Position numbers and translations under genes: made by a program. A DNA stretch of 64,000 bases. It comes from Owenia fusiformis. Taxonomy: Eukaryota; Annelida; Polychaeta; Sabellida; Oweniidae. Positions 47,376-59,300 of the stretch are shown piece by piece; the first letter of the stretch is position 1; every line of letters begins with the position of its first letter. The notes beneath the pieces are model-generated. The model had not been told where the DNA came from and did no database searches. It saw only the letters and a list, made by a program, of their open reading frames with translations. The DNA is taken from assembly GCA_903813345.2 (NCBI GenBank), contig CAIIXF020000009.1:12972347-13036346 (forward strand), in the 5' to 3' direction.

Positions 47376-48158
47376 TATGAGGCCTAAAATTGTCTGCTAG
47401 TTGGCCAGAGACCAATATTCTAGCAGAATTTGAGAACAGAATCGATTTTTTCGTTCTGCCTAGGGCAAACAATGATTTGAAATCACTTTCAACCATTCTG
47501 TGAGTATAAGAATGGTCATAAGAGGCCCGTGGAGGGTCATGGATGAAAGAGAGCCCTCTGAAATTCCGTCAAAATTGCAGGTTATTTCTTCATTTTTTGC
47601 TAAAATTACATGATTTTCAGGGCCCATATCTCAGTGAAATTGCTACAATGTAGCGATTTTTCATTTTTACAGGCTAGATACACGTGTCAGGTCGACAGAA
47701 ACAGTAATCATGTGTGATTTTTAAATTGCTACATTGTAGCAATATTTATTTCAAAATACAGGTGTGGGGGAAACTGCAATTTAGTTAGATTTGGGCGAAA
47801 ATGGCCAAATTTCAGTCAAAATCCTCGGGACACAGGGCCTTTGTCTTAGATTTAGTCAATGATGCAACTCTTAGTAGAAGGTGTGCCATATAGGGTATGA
47901 AAGCTGTTTGTCAGACGTATCATCTTCTTCAATAAACTCAGAGATAGTCAGGTTAGATTTGTGACGTCACAGTGGCAAAGTTAGACTAGCATATTTAGAC
48001 GTATTTGGGGTAGGGCAAATTAACCCTTTCTAGCCTAAATGGATAAATTTTTCACATATTCAGCCAGTTCCGACGTTTTTATGCATTTTTGAACTAAAAA
48101 TGATATTTTCTGCCAAAAAAAGTTGCAGAGACAAAAATCAGTGTGATGTCATAACACA

Positions 48159-48635
48159 TTAAGGTATGAGGTTCCATATCCATCCGCCAAAAGGTATGAC
48201 CCCTATATAGTCCATTTAAAAACTCGTGGTATTGTTCTAAATAACGCCATAGTTTGCTTCTAGGGTACCTAGTATGCCACTATTTGGTATCAAAATAAAG
48301 AGGAGGAGTTCAACTTTCATTTGAATTACGAAAATAGCGATGTAGGTCAAAAATAGTTCCGACGTGAAGGTGTTTACTACGCGTTTGCCCGTCGTATCAG
48401 AATTGAGGAAGTGGTAGCAAACGCGAGTCACAATAAACGGACGCTGATATCTCAAAAAGTAACCTGACTCCCTATAATTTGATGTAGATCAATCAAACCC
48501 CTATATGAACAGGTACATTTTGATATATAACACTATGGGGGGTAAGCGTTTTATAGTTGGTCACGAACGCCATATGTGCAAAGTATTGTTATGAATTTTC
48601 GAATTTGGCGTTGGATTACGGTACTCATACCTTAA
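48159..48635. mobile_element. TTAA-flanked MITE, copy 2
   Basis: Same 477-bp unit as 46899-47375, 1260 bp downstream, with no difference noticed. Confidence 0.75.
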
Positions 48636-49418
48636 TATGAGGCCTAAAATTGTCTGCTAGTTGGCCAGAGACCAATATTCTAGCAGAATTTGAGAACAGA
48701 ATCGATTTTTTCGTTCTGCCTAGGGCAAACAATGATTTGAAATCACTTTCAACCATTCTGTGAGTATAAGAATGGTCATAAGAGGCCCGTGGAGGGTCAT
48801 GGATGAAAGAGAGCCCTCTGAAATTCCGTCAAAATTGCAGGTTATTTCTTCATTTTTTGCTAAAATTACATGATTTTCAGGGCCCATATCTCAGTGAAAT
48901 TGCTACAATGTAGCGATTTTTCATTTTTACAGGCTAGATACACGTGTCAGGTCGACAGAAACAGTAATCATGTGTGATTTTTAAATTGCTACATTGTAGC
49001 AATATTTATTTCAAAATACAGGTGTGGGGGAAACTGCAATTTAGTTAGATTTGGGCGAAAATGGCCAAATTTCAGTCAAAATCCTCGGGACACAGGGCCT
49101 TTGTCTTAGATTTAGTCAATGATGCAACTCTTAGTAGAAGGTGTGCCATATAGGGTATGAAAGCTGTTTGTCAGACGTATCATCTTCTTCAATAAACTCA
49201 GAGATAGTCAGGTTAGATTTGTGACGTCACAGTGGCAAAGTTAGACTAGCATATTTAGACGTATTTGGGGTAGGGCAAATTAACCCTTTCTAGCCTAAAT
49301 GGATAAATTTTTCACATATTCAGCCAGTTCCGACGTTTTTATGCATTTTTGAACTAAAAATGATATTTTCTGCCAAAAAAAGTTGCAGAGACAAAAATCA
49401 GTGTGATGTCATAACACA

Positions 49419-49894
49419 TTAAGGTATGAGGTTCCATATCCATCCGCCAAAAGGTATGACCCCTATATAGTCCATTTAAAAACTCGTGGTATTGTTCTAA
49501 ATAACGCCATAGTTTGCTTCTAGGGTACCTAGTATGCCACTATTTGGTATCAAAATAAAGAGGAGGAGTTCAACTTTCATTTGAATTACGAAAATAGCGA
49601 TGTAGGTCAAAAATAGTTCCGACGTGAAGGTGTTTACTACGCGTTTGCCCGTCGTATCAGAATTGAGGAAGTGGTAGCAAACGCGAGTCACAATAAACGG
49701 ACGCTGATATCTCAAAAAGTAACCTGACTCCCTATAATTTGATGTAGATCAATCAAACCCTATATGAACAGGTACATTTTGATATATAACACTATGGGGG
49801 GTAAGCGTTTTATAGTTGGTCACGAACGCCATATGTGCAAAGTATTGTTATGAATTTTCGAATTTGGCGTTGGATTACGGTACTCATACCTTAA
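49419..49894. mobile_element. TTAA-flanked MITE, copy 3
   Basis: Same unit, one base shorter. The array stops exactly at its right TTAA (49891-49894). Confidence 0.75.
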
Positions 49895-49929
49895 TAACCA
49901 TGATAATATCATGACGTCACGTCATTGAT

Positions 49930-50085
49930 ACAAAGTAACCATGGGAACAAAGGCATGTAATACATCAGTTATGTCACTATGACGTGAAATATGCCTTCGT
50001 TCTTGCCCAAATATAGAGCCTCCCAAGGTCGGCCTATATTGGGAGAACTCAGGCATATTTCACGTCATAGTGACATAACCTCTAA
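49930..50085. repeat. Long hairpin, family H2, diverged copy
   Basis: Arms ttatgtcactatgacgtgaa (49974) and ttcacgtcatagtgacataa (about 50059-50078); the inner part has tatagagcctcccaaggtcg as loop. Layout and flanks (taaccatg ... atgtaatacatcagttatgt) match hairpins at 60045, 60307 and 61690. Confidence 0.75.
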
Positions 50086-50525
50086 GTATTAAGCAAATAT
50101 TTCATTCTATGGAGGGCAATACCTGTTCATCTTTCAATGATTTTTGCGGTATGTATTGCCCGCAGCCCGTAGGGCGAGGGAAATACATGATGCAAAAATC
50201 ATTGAAAGTGCAACAGGTATTGCCCGAACATAGAATGAAATATTTGTTTTATTATATCATTGCTAGACTTTCCCTATGATCATTCATTTTAATCAATTAA
50301 TATATCATTAATCCATAAGTGAACATAATTACGTACAAGTATCATTGAATGGTACACTTTATTTTCGTCCAGTGTAGTTGTCAGAATTCCCGGGCGGGCA
50401 ATACGCCGGGCAATACGTCTTTTATTATCCTAAAATTGAGGGAGCTGTGAAATACGTTATGGTATTTTTGATCACATGGTACTGACTCGACCAATCAAAT
50501 CACACAATTTCTAGCAATGATATAA
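50086..50525. mobile_element. Hairpin plus TIR element, short copy
   Basis: Same hairpin (gggcaatacctgttcatctt ... gtgcaacaggtattgccc, loop cgcagcccgtagggcgaggg) and same ends (attatatcattgctag / ctagcaatgatataat) as 7181-8531, but with a ~240-bp interior. An internal-deletion derivative. Confidence 0.75.
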
Positions 50526-50929
50526 TAATGTCTTTTATTTTATTGCACAAATACTTGCAAGTGAATGATATTATACGTGTTTTTACTAAGGCCGACATTC
50601 CGGATACCCAAACATGTTATCTATATTTCGATAGACTCACTATGTAAAGCAGTCCACTTGCTATTCATTATCATTTTTGATTAATGTTTTCATTTTGTAA
50701 TAAGAACTTGCGATAATAATTTTGGGCAAACATATTGTTTAAACTATTGAGAATATATAAAACTATACCTTACATATTACTTTCATATAGGACAGTAACT
50801 GTGTTCTAGGTTGAGAATATTGGCTTACTGTAGTATCAGTGGTGACCTTCATCAATGGTCGTAACCTAAAATCCTGTCTATGATTATGTCAATGTTGAAC
50901 CCATGAGATGTACAATTGTTACACACCAG

Positions 50930-51103
50930 GTCCGTAGCCAGGGAGAGAGCTTCCGCTCCCCCCCCCCTCTGGTCTGAAATTCTTTCAAAAGCATGTAGTT
51001 TTTCACCATTCTGAGAATTTTTCGCATGATTTTTAACCAAAATTGTGAAAAAGCTCCCCCCTGGAAAAAAGCTCCCCCTCTTGGTAAAAGCTGGCTACGG
51101 GCA
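50930..51103. mobile_element. Small element with CCGTAGCCAG ends
   Basis: ccgtagccagg (50932) and its inverted partner ctggctacggg (51091-51101) enclose C-rich and agctccccc repeats. Non-coding. Confidence 0.6.
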
Positions 51104-51570
51104 AGCACATTTGATATGATTTTACACATACTAATATACGATTGTGTTCATGCTGACAAACTAGCAGTTAGTATGGACGCATAGGGCTGCGCAATAAATG
51201 ATGACGTGATCATAAGTTATACGTTATACGGGAATAATAAACATGCTATACGTGAGTTGCGAAATCTCTCCATTATGTCCGTTGGTACAAATCCAAATCG
51301 ATTTGGATTTGATTCCATCGAAATGTCCTGTATATATTTATACCACGTTGGCTTGAGTTGCATTGTTGATTTATTCAAAGGAGTAGTATCGATATGGAGA
51401 ACTTTTTGAACACACGTTTCACTTAAACCAGTCATAAAAAATCTAAAAAATTAGCACATCGTCAATTTAATGGTCATCTTTTGCATGGTAACAATATAAT
51501 TTGAAAAATATATATATATATAATATATACTTTCGGCTATATTGTTTTAAAAAACACAACAAACACTTGT

Positions 51571-51717
51571 TTTGTTCTTGGTAACATGTTTCCAGAGTGA
51601 AATGAAACATCTTTTCGAACCTCATTGGAGCAAAACGACATTGTTTTGTTCTTGGTATCATGTTTCCAGAGTGAAATGAAACATCTTTTCGAACCTCATT
51701 GGAGCAAAACGACATAA
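51571..51717. repeat. Tandem duplication of ~75 bp
   Basis: Two adjacent near-identical units carry tgttttgttcttggta, tgtttccagagtgaaatgaa, acatcttttcgaacctcatt and ggagcaaaacgacat. Confidence 0.85.
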
Positions 51718-51859
51718 ACACAACATGTTCTCTCAATATTGTAATTGTACAAAGGAAATTTTGGTCGATTTTAAAAAAGTATCTTGTTAATGAAATAAAA
51801 GGTTTATCTAGATTTTTATCTATTTTGGGGATTTTGTTTTAATTTTTGAATATTTTTTT

Positions 51860-52200
51860 AAAATCGATCAAAAATTCCTTTTTGTATAACTATAATATTA
51901 AGAGGTCTAAAAACATGTTGTATATGCTATTTTGTTCCAACAAGGTTCGGAAAGACATTTTATTTCATTCTCAAGAATTGGTAGAAAGGAGCAAAAACAA
52001 TTGCACTAAAAAAACAAAAACAGTCGTATAAAGTATTTCTAAATAGTTTCCGCATTAAATTGTTGTCAATCAGTCAACCTTACATAAAATACCGTGTTTT
52101 TTACAGAATGTTTTCAATGATTGGTTTTTAAGAAAAAAAACTTTGTTGAATTCAGTTCTCCATATCGATATCAATCCTTTATCTTTATCCAAACCTTTTT
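51860..52200 (+). repeat. Dispersed repeat family R2, copy 2
   Basis: Shares gttgtatatgctattttgtt, ttcggaaagacattttattt and ttttttacagaatgttttca with 55255-55590 and, inverted, with 42040-42400. Confidence 0.75.
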
Positions 52201-53325
52201 TAATTTCAAAAATCGTTTTTGAAAGATTTCATGTAAAATTAAATTATAAAGGTCACACTATCCTTTGATAAATGATACTTGATTCATGTTTCTTGTCAAA
52301 AGAATTGAGAAAATTGGTTGAGAAATAAGCGAGAAATAAACTCATTCATGCATAGCACGGGTCCGGAGAAGAAAGCATTTTAAAATTTTAGTTCTCATAG
52401 ATTGGAGCCAGTTTTGAAAAATGATCGCTGCGTTTATGACATTACATTAAATTTAACCAACTACCTGAGCATCAATATGGTAAATAATTCTTTATAAATT
52501 CCGTCCTTCGAAATACAGAATATCCAGACAACATAAATATAGTTTTATCAATTGTTATACACCATATTTTCAAAAAGAGACATTGTGTGCGAGACTATCT
52601 GAAAGCCTGGATGAGTTATAGCCAAAAAATTGTTTAAAATGTAAATATGTAGATGCGATATATAATTCATAAAATCCGTTTAAAGCTGAAATAACTAAAA
52701 TAACAAATAACGGGAAATTACAAAATGTCGAGTAATTCATCTTAATGCATGTGTTTTCATAAGTTATGGGGGTGATAACGACACTGGTTGTGTGTTTGGA
52801 ATTAAGAAAAAACTACTGATAAGATCTTTACAAACATTATGTGATGCAGGCCTATAAATGACCAACATGTAGTGTTGAAACTTAAATTAATGAAACTCTT
52901 ATTCCCCAGGTTTCATCGTTTCCTAAAGTTGATATACACCACCAAGCATTTTTATTGCTCTATTGATTAGTTTTAAACATAACTTTAAATGTTGTTTCAA
53001 AGAGTGTATTATATACTTATTTACTGGATGTACTTTTGCCTAATACCCTTTATTTAGATGATGGTATAATAAATAAAATTGAAAAAATTAAAAATTAAAT
53101 ATTGTTTCACGTAGCTGCCATTGTAGTACTAAGTACTGTACCTTCTGACCAACCAAGGCTGACCAACAAGGATCATCGACAGGGTATTCACCTTTTCACT
53201 CATTAAATGTAGTCTTGTTAAAAAATCTGTTAACGTGCATATATCCTCCCAGTTATATTCATTTTAATTAATTGTTTCAACAATAAATATGATTTAGAGT
53301 TCCGGCATCCTATGACGCACGTCTG
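52201..53325. other. Intergenic DNA upstream of the TSP1 gene
   Basis: No exon or repeat recognised. AT-rich, with only short frames. Confidence 0.4.
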
Positions 53326-53331
53326 TTCTGC

Positions 53332-53365
53332 TTTATAAGTATGGTCTCTGCCGAACATCACAGAT
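53332..53365 (+). promoter_or_regulatory. Core promoter of the TSP1 gene (TATA box)
   Basis: CTTTATAAGT at 53331-53340 lies about 25-30 bp before a cacaga initiator-like site near 53359-53364 and about 45 bp before the ATG at 53378. The spacing fits a TATA promoter with a very short 5' UTR. Confidence 0.5.
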
Positions 53366-53377
53366 TCACCCGACAAG

Positions 53378-56300
53378 ATGCATTGCGGACACAACACTTT
53401 GCTCACTCTAGTCTTGGTGAGCATTTTTGGTAAGTTTCATTTAATATTTTGTGGATCTGTAGTTTAACGTTGGTAGTCTAAACAAAACCAACTTCCTCTG
53501 CTAAAAAGCACTTCAGGTAAGCTTCATTTAATTTTTTAGATCGTTTAGTTGCTAATTAACTACCTATAGGTGGCCATAAATAAATGAGGGGCCTCTGCTA
53601 AAAAAGTATTGCTTTGCCGAATTACTTCGGATGGTGCGTTTTAAGACTTTAAACCATACAAGCGCACATTAAACCAGTCTCCATGATTAATTTTGGATGT
53701 AAAGCAATAGAACAAAGCGTTATATTTAACAGTTTTAATTCCCATTTTTAAAAAGGATTACTCGATCTTAAATAAATGGATGTATAAAACAGTTCTTACA
53801 TTTGCAAAAAAAGATATTTTTAATAATATATTATGTTAATATTGCATTTGATATGCTTTAAATATTCGAAATAATGTTTGAGACATTAAACAAGAAAGAA
53901 TGTATGAACATTTTTAAAAATCAAATCAAAGCATTTTTCAGAATATCAAATAAGGAAAGAAAAAAATCTTCAGAGAAACTGTTTAGAACTTAACGTACGT
54001 ACGTAGGCTGAAATCAATGACAGTTATTACTCTCCGAATTTGACAAAAAACTGCCCATGCCTCATATCTCCCTCAAAAAATTCTCATGACATCTGGGACA
54101 CACTGTAAAGTATAATTTATAACTACTAACAACTACTAACGTACTTTCTTGATCATACACAGACAAACCTCTTCTTACAGCTGTCCAATGGTGCTATGCC
54201 GGCAGTGGGACTGTTTACAGACCATGTGTGAATATTTGCAAGAGTCATAGAGTTGTAAATTGCAGAGGAATTTGCAGAATAAAAAAGGTATACTCATATT
54301 CGTTGAATTGATAGACTCATATTCGTTGAATTGATAGACTTAACTTACATGTTCGTAAAATATATTACATGATTATCATATGATCAGTTGTAATTTTGGA
54401 ATTATACACCATATAATCATATATACAATATATGTTTTCAAGATCGTCTTCTGTAACTCTTCCTTATTAGTACGGTTTATGCGTATATTTATCCGTGAAC
54501 TAATTCCATTCTGTGTTTTAAAAGTGAGTTTCCAACCCATTGATAGTAAACTCAATAATAGATTGTTATATTCTATAATTTATATTTACATCATGTATAC
54601 GTATTTATTTTCACAGTGATAATTGCCATGTTTTATCAGCTCAAACTTCCGTTAACAAAATTATACATTTGTACACAGGGCCATGAAGTGATTGCTCAGT
54701 GCTGGACTGACTGTATAAAACTTACAGTAAAAACGCATCGGGTAAAGTTCGAGATTGAGCCATGTATGGCCAAATGCCAAAAAGAAAAACAAAGGGAAGG
54801 TAGGGAATATCACAACTGATTCAGATTTGACATTCCATGATTTGTTATTAAATGATATATCGGGTGTCCCAAAAAATGAGCCACTTTTGACAAGTATTAT
54901 CTCAGCAACTTATGAACCAAATTCACTAAAAATGTGTACAGAGTACCCCAGGAGTATTGTTAGCAAGGCACAGAAACATGAAAATATTGAGTATAAGTTA
55001 TATGAGTACCAAGAAATTCAAGATAGCATGTCATAATATCCCATACCGGAGCAACGCAATAATGAGAACTTCATAGCGATTTGACAAGTAATTTCTCAGC
55101 AATAGATAAGCCAAACTTTGAAAACTTTACGTGAGGCACTTAGGTATCTTCTGCTAGTTCCATGAATATGTAAGAGAGTGGTTTCATATTATGTGAGAAT
55201 TTTAAAATTAAAAACAATATGTCAAAATAGCTAACAAGAACTTTTTGCATACTTCTTGTTAAATCAACCAAAATTTCATTTGTATAACTATATACTGAGA
55301 GGTCTAAGAAAATGTTGTATATGCTATTTTGTTCGAACAAGGTTCGGAAAGTCATTTTATTTTATTCTCAAGAATTTGTAGAAAGGAACAAAAAACAATT
55401 GCACTAAAAGAACAAAAATTGTTAACAAAAACAGTTATATAAAATATATAGAAATAATTTTTGCATTAACTTGTTGCCAATCAGTCAGCATTACATAAAG
55501 GACCGTGTTTTTACAGAATGTTTTCAATAATTGGTTAAAAAGAAAAACTTTGTTGAATTCGGTTCGCCATATCGATACCTATCCTTTGCTGTGGAAATTC
55601 GGACAACATAACAAATTATATATCAATTTCGTCGATAATTTCTAACTGGTTAATAAAGGATGTTTCCGACCATCTTTCAAAAGCGGTTGTTTGATATGTC
55701 ATACTATTAAAAATAACACGTTTTATAATGTCCATATGTTTTGTATCCTCCAACACATGCTCAACATATTCAAGTTACTAACAAGTTAGATATAATTGAG
55801 AATTTATATAACAGTACAACATTAGATAAGTTTCATTTCTGAAAAAATTGTTTGGAATCGGTTATGTGCATTGATGAAATCTTAATGTTTGGAGGATACA
55901 AAATACTGGACGGTAATACCTAAAACCATTACAAAAATAATAATATTTTGTCTGATGTTTTCATTGTCTGTCATTTAAAAATAACCCTTAAGCGCACTTT
56001 TTAGCGAAATCTTAAACAAATGATGCATCAGCAATGTTAATTTAACCAGTGTGTTGGAGGATACAAAATATTTGAAAAATTGTATATGCATAGAAAAAAG
56101 TATTTCATTGCAGGGGTAACACACATCTAACATCAAATATCAAAACATACCTTTATGTAGTTTGAAAAATATTAACGCAATCGATGCTCTGTGTGTGCTG
56201 TAATCGGGGTTTGTATATAAAAAAAACAAGACAAAACTTTTTTGACAAAAATCATCATTTAAGCTGTTTTGAGAAATAATAAGCAATATTTTCAGTATAC

Positions 56301-59300
56301 ATCTCATGATTATGATAACCAGCTGTGATGACTCTAAAATGGCACACATCAAATGTCGCTGGTTTCAACACACAAGAAGCATGCTTTAGTAGAACAACTG
56401 ATTTTGAAAATATTAATTATCGTAAATTTGCCCATATGTCGAAGCTTTAACTTATAATGGATATGATATAGAATCAAGTTTGCATGATCATGCCAATTAT
56501 ATGTATTGGTCATTATCACAATCGCTTTATAATCTCTAAAAATTAACAATTATCTTGGTTTCTCAATAATACTATTTGATTAAATGAGACACTAGAACCA
56601 TAAGGCAATGAAATAAATGTCGACGTTGTGCTACTAATATGGACATGTTTCGTAAAATATTCCAATAAATTTGAATACACGTTTAGTTACATTATTAATG
56701 TAGAGACGTCGCTGTGCCCCGACCGATCAGACCCTCGCTATGGCTCTGGGAATCCACCTCCGCAGTGTTGCATCGACGGCATATTCCACAAGACATTGCC
56801 CCTTAATAGGTATTTATGCACATACGCAAGAGATGGAAAAACGCTTGAGAAGGCATGTCCAAGAGGACAGAATTTCGTGATACATTCGTACAGAATCTGT
56901 AGGTGTGAGAAGCCTCCTCGTTCTACCCCTCCTCCCAAAGGTAAGTATTAATCTATTTAACAATCCATAAAAGGTTGGACTGTAAACTGTTAAACATACG
57001 CCAGCCATGGAAAAAAACGCTTTTGTATATCCGAAGGAAGCGAAGTTTGTGATACTTTCGCCAAACAAGTGTGGATGTCAGAAGGAGGCATGCATGTACT
57101 GCGCAAAATATCATATACAATAGACCGGAGCTTTTAGTAATAAGACCCTCGATAGCAAGTCGCTACAATAGTCTCTGCTGAAGTAAATTCATTTGGGATA
57201 GTATTTATTTTATTTTTTTTTAACATATTATTTATTTCCTTCATAATCAAAAATACACAAAATATCTACTACCAATCGCCATAGGCATTCTAGGTAGTTT
57301 AAATAACAATAGATGATTAATTACAGTAATCATAGATGGTTTATTGGTAATGTGAGAGGTTGGGAGGGAGGGGGGGGGGTTGTCACAAGATACAAATGAG
57401 AATAACATTAATTTGATGGAAACTTATAACAGGCCTGTACAAATTGCATCACTATATCTATCAGGATTTTCTGAAAATCAATAGTGAGTTCATTTTCATA
57501 AATTAAGTATTTGACCTGTTCTGTCTTACTAGAAATAAGTTGAGTATCAAACAATAAATTTTGTTCACGAAGTGCAGTCATCATTTTATTACGTTCATGG
57601 GTATGGCGAGGGCAGGTTAGAATGAAATGCTTTGTGTCTTCAATAGAGCCACAGAGGCATTTGTTGTCAATTATTCCAGTAAAATTATGAGTATAGAAAT
57701 GGTCTTTAAGGGCAAAATCAACTCGAAGCCTATTTAGCAGTTTTTCGTTGGTTCTACTTTTTAGTTTTGTAGTTGGTATGAAGTTTGAAATAGGGATAAA
57801 TATCTGTTTAATAGAGCTTTTGAATCTAGAAATGGTTTGAATTTCACGAAAAGTCTGGCTTAGCTGGTTCCAATCATTTATAAGTTTTAAAACTGGTGCT
57901 TTGGAGAGTCTCATTGAAATATTTCTTGGGCAGGAAAAGGGTAAAGAGTGTCTTAAAATTCTAGTTGCTTGGTTGCGATGTTGGTCAAAAAGACTATGGA
58001 CATAATAAGGCACTTCCTTTCTTACAATTTTGAACATCAGTCTTAGATTTTTTTCGTGTCTTTTGTCAGTAAGCGATTTCCACTGTAAACATTTTAAAGT
58101 TTTTGAGGTGTTAGAGCCATGCAGTACCCCAGCACATATAACAGCAGCTTGGTAGTGGATTTTATCAAGCTTTGACAAGGCCGCCAAGGATGACGATCCG
58201 TAAATGGAGCTACAATATTCAAAATGAGACGCCAAATATGAATTATACATTATTTCAAGATGGTGCGACTGTATTTTGTTTGATATGAGCTTCAAAGGAT
58301 TTAACAGTTTTGGAACTTTATTAGACAGATAGTTTATATGGTCATTAAAAGTCAAATTCTCATCTAAGATGAAACCCAGGTGCTTGTGTGATTGCTTTTG
58401 GGGGATCATTTCACCGTCAAAGTAAAGCGGAGACATTTGAATATTTTTTGTCGGTTTGAGCGAAAAACTAAATGAGCACTTTTAGATGCTTTAAATTTCA
58501 ATTGCCAGGTTGGGATAGTATTGCTAGAATGCATTTCAATAGTAATTAAACTATTCAGTGTTATAAAATGTAAAAAGTCTCTCATAAGCCGGTGCCGGCT
58601 GGGCTGTGTGTTTTATTCAATTTTAGTGCAAAACATGTAATATTTTTTATGTATTTTTATGTATTTATTGTATTTGATATATTTACAGCGTGAGACTCTA
58701 ATAAATATTTAACTAAACTTAACTAAGTAATAAAAGGGATTCTTAAACAACATTGGGCTAGCTCTATATTATTAATCTAAAAAGCAGGGCATTGAATGAT
58801 TCTAAACTCTATATCAGACATGCCTTTACCAGTATGTAGATGGAGTGTTTGGAGTTCATGGCTAGCGGGGAGATGCTCAGTGACATGTGACGTGGGTACA
58901 CGGAGTGAAACGCGAACAAGGACCAAAGAACACGTAAGAGGGCCGGCCATAGGAGATGGATGCTTCGGGAATAGTATTGAACAACGAGATGGAATACGAT
59001 GCAGCTATTCACCGTGTCCAACGCCTCCACCTGGTATGTTATGACCAAATACTTAGAACAAGGAAGTAGGTATCGAGTTAATTTTTTTTCATCCACCACA
59101 AGTTATCCCTGAAAATTTGAAGGTGATATCTGTAGCGGTTTTGGTGAAAGCTGCCGGACGTACGGACGTACGGACGGACGGACAGTCAGGCGGACGCGCC
59201 TAGGCCGACAATATGGCCCCACACTATGTGGTGGGGACATAAAAAGCAGGGCATTGAATGATTCTAAACTCTATATCAGACATGCCTTTACCAGTATGTA

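Larger units (their letters stand above)
46899..49894. repeat. 1260-bp tandem array: MITE-spacer-MITE-spacer-MITE
   Basis: Period exactly 1260 bp. Copies begin at 46899, 48159 and 49419; the third is only the first 476 bp. I found one difference by eye: the third copy lacks one C near 49760 (aaaccctatatg for aaacccctatatg). The spacers 47376-48158 and 48636-49418 look identical. An identical 72-aa minus frame in each copy has no family resemblance. Either a very recent duplication or an assembly artefact. Confidence 0.95.
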
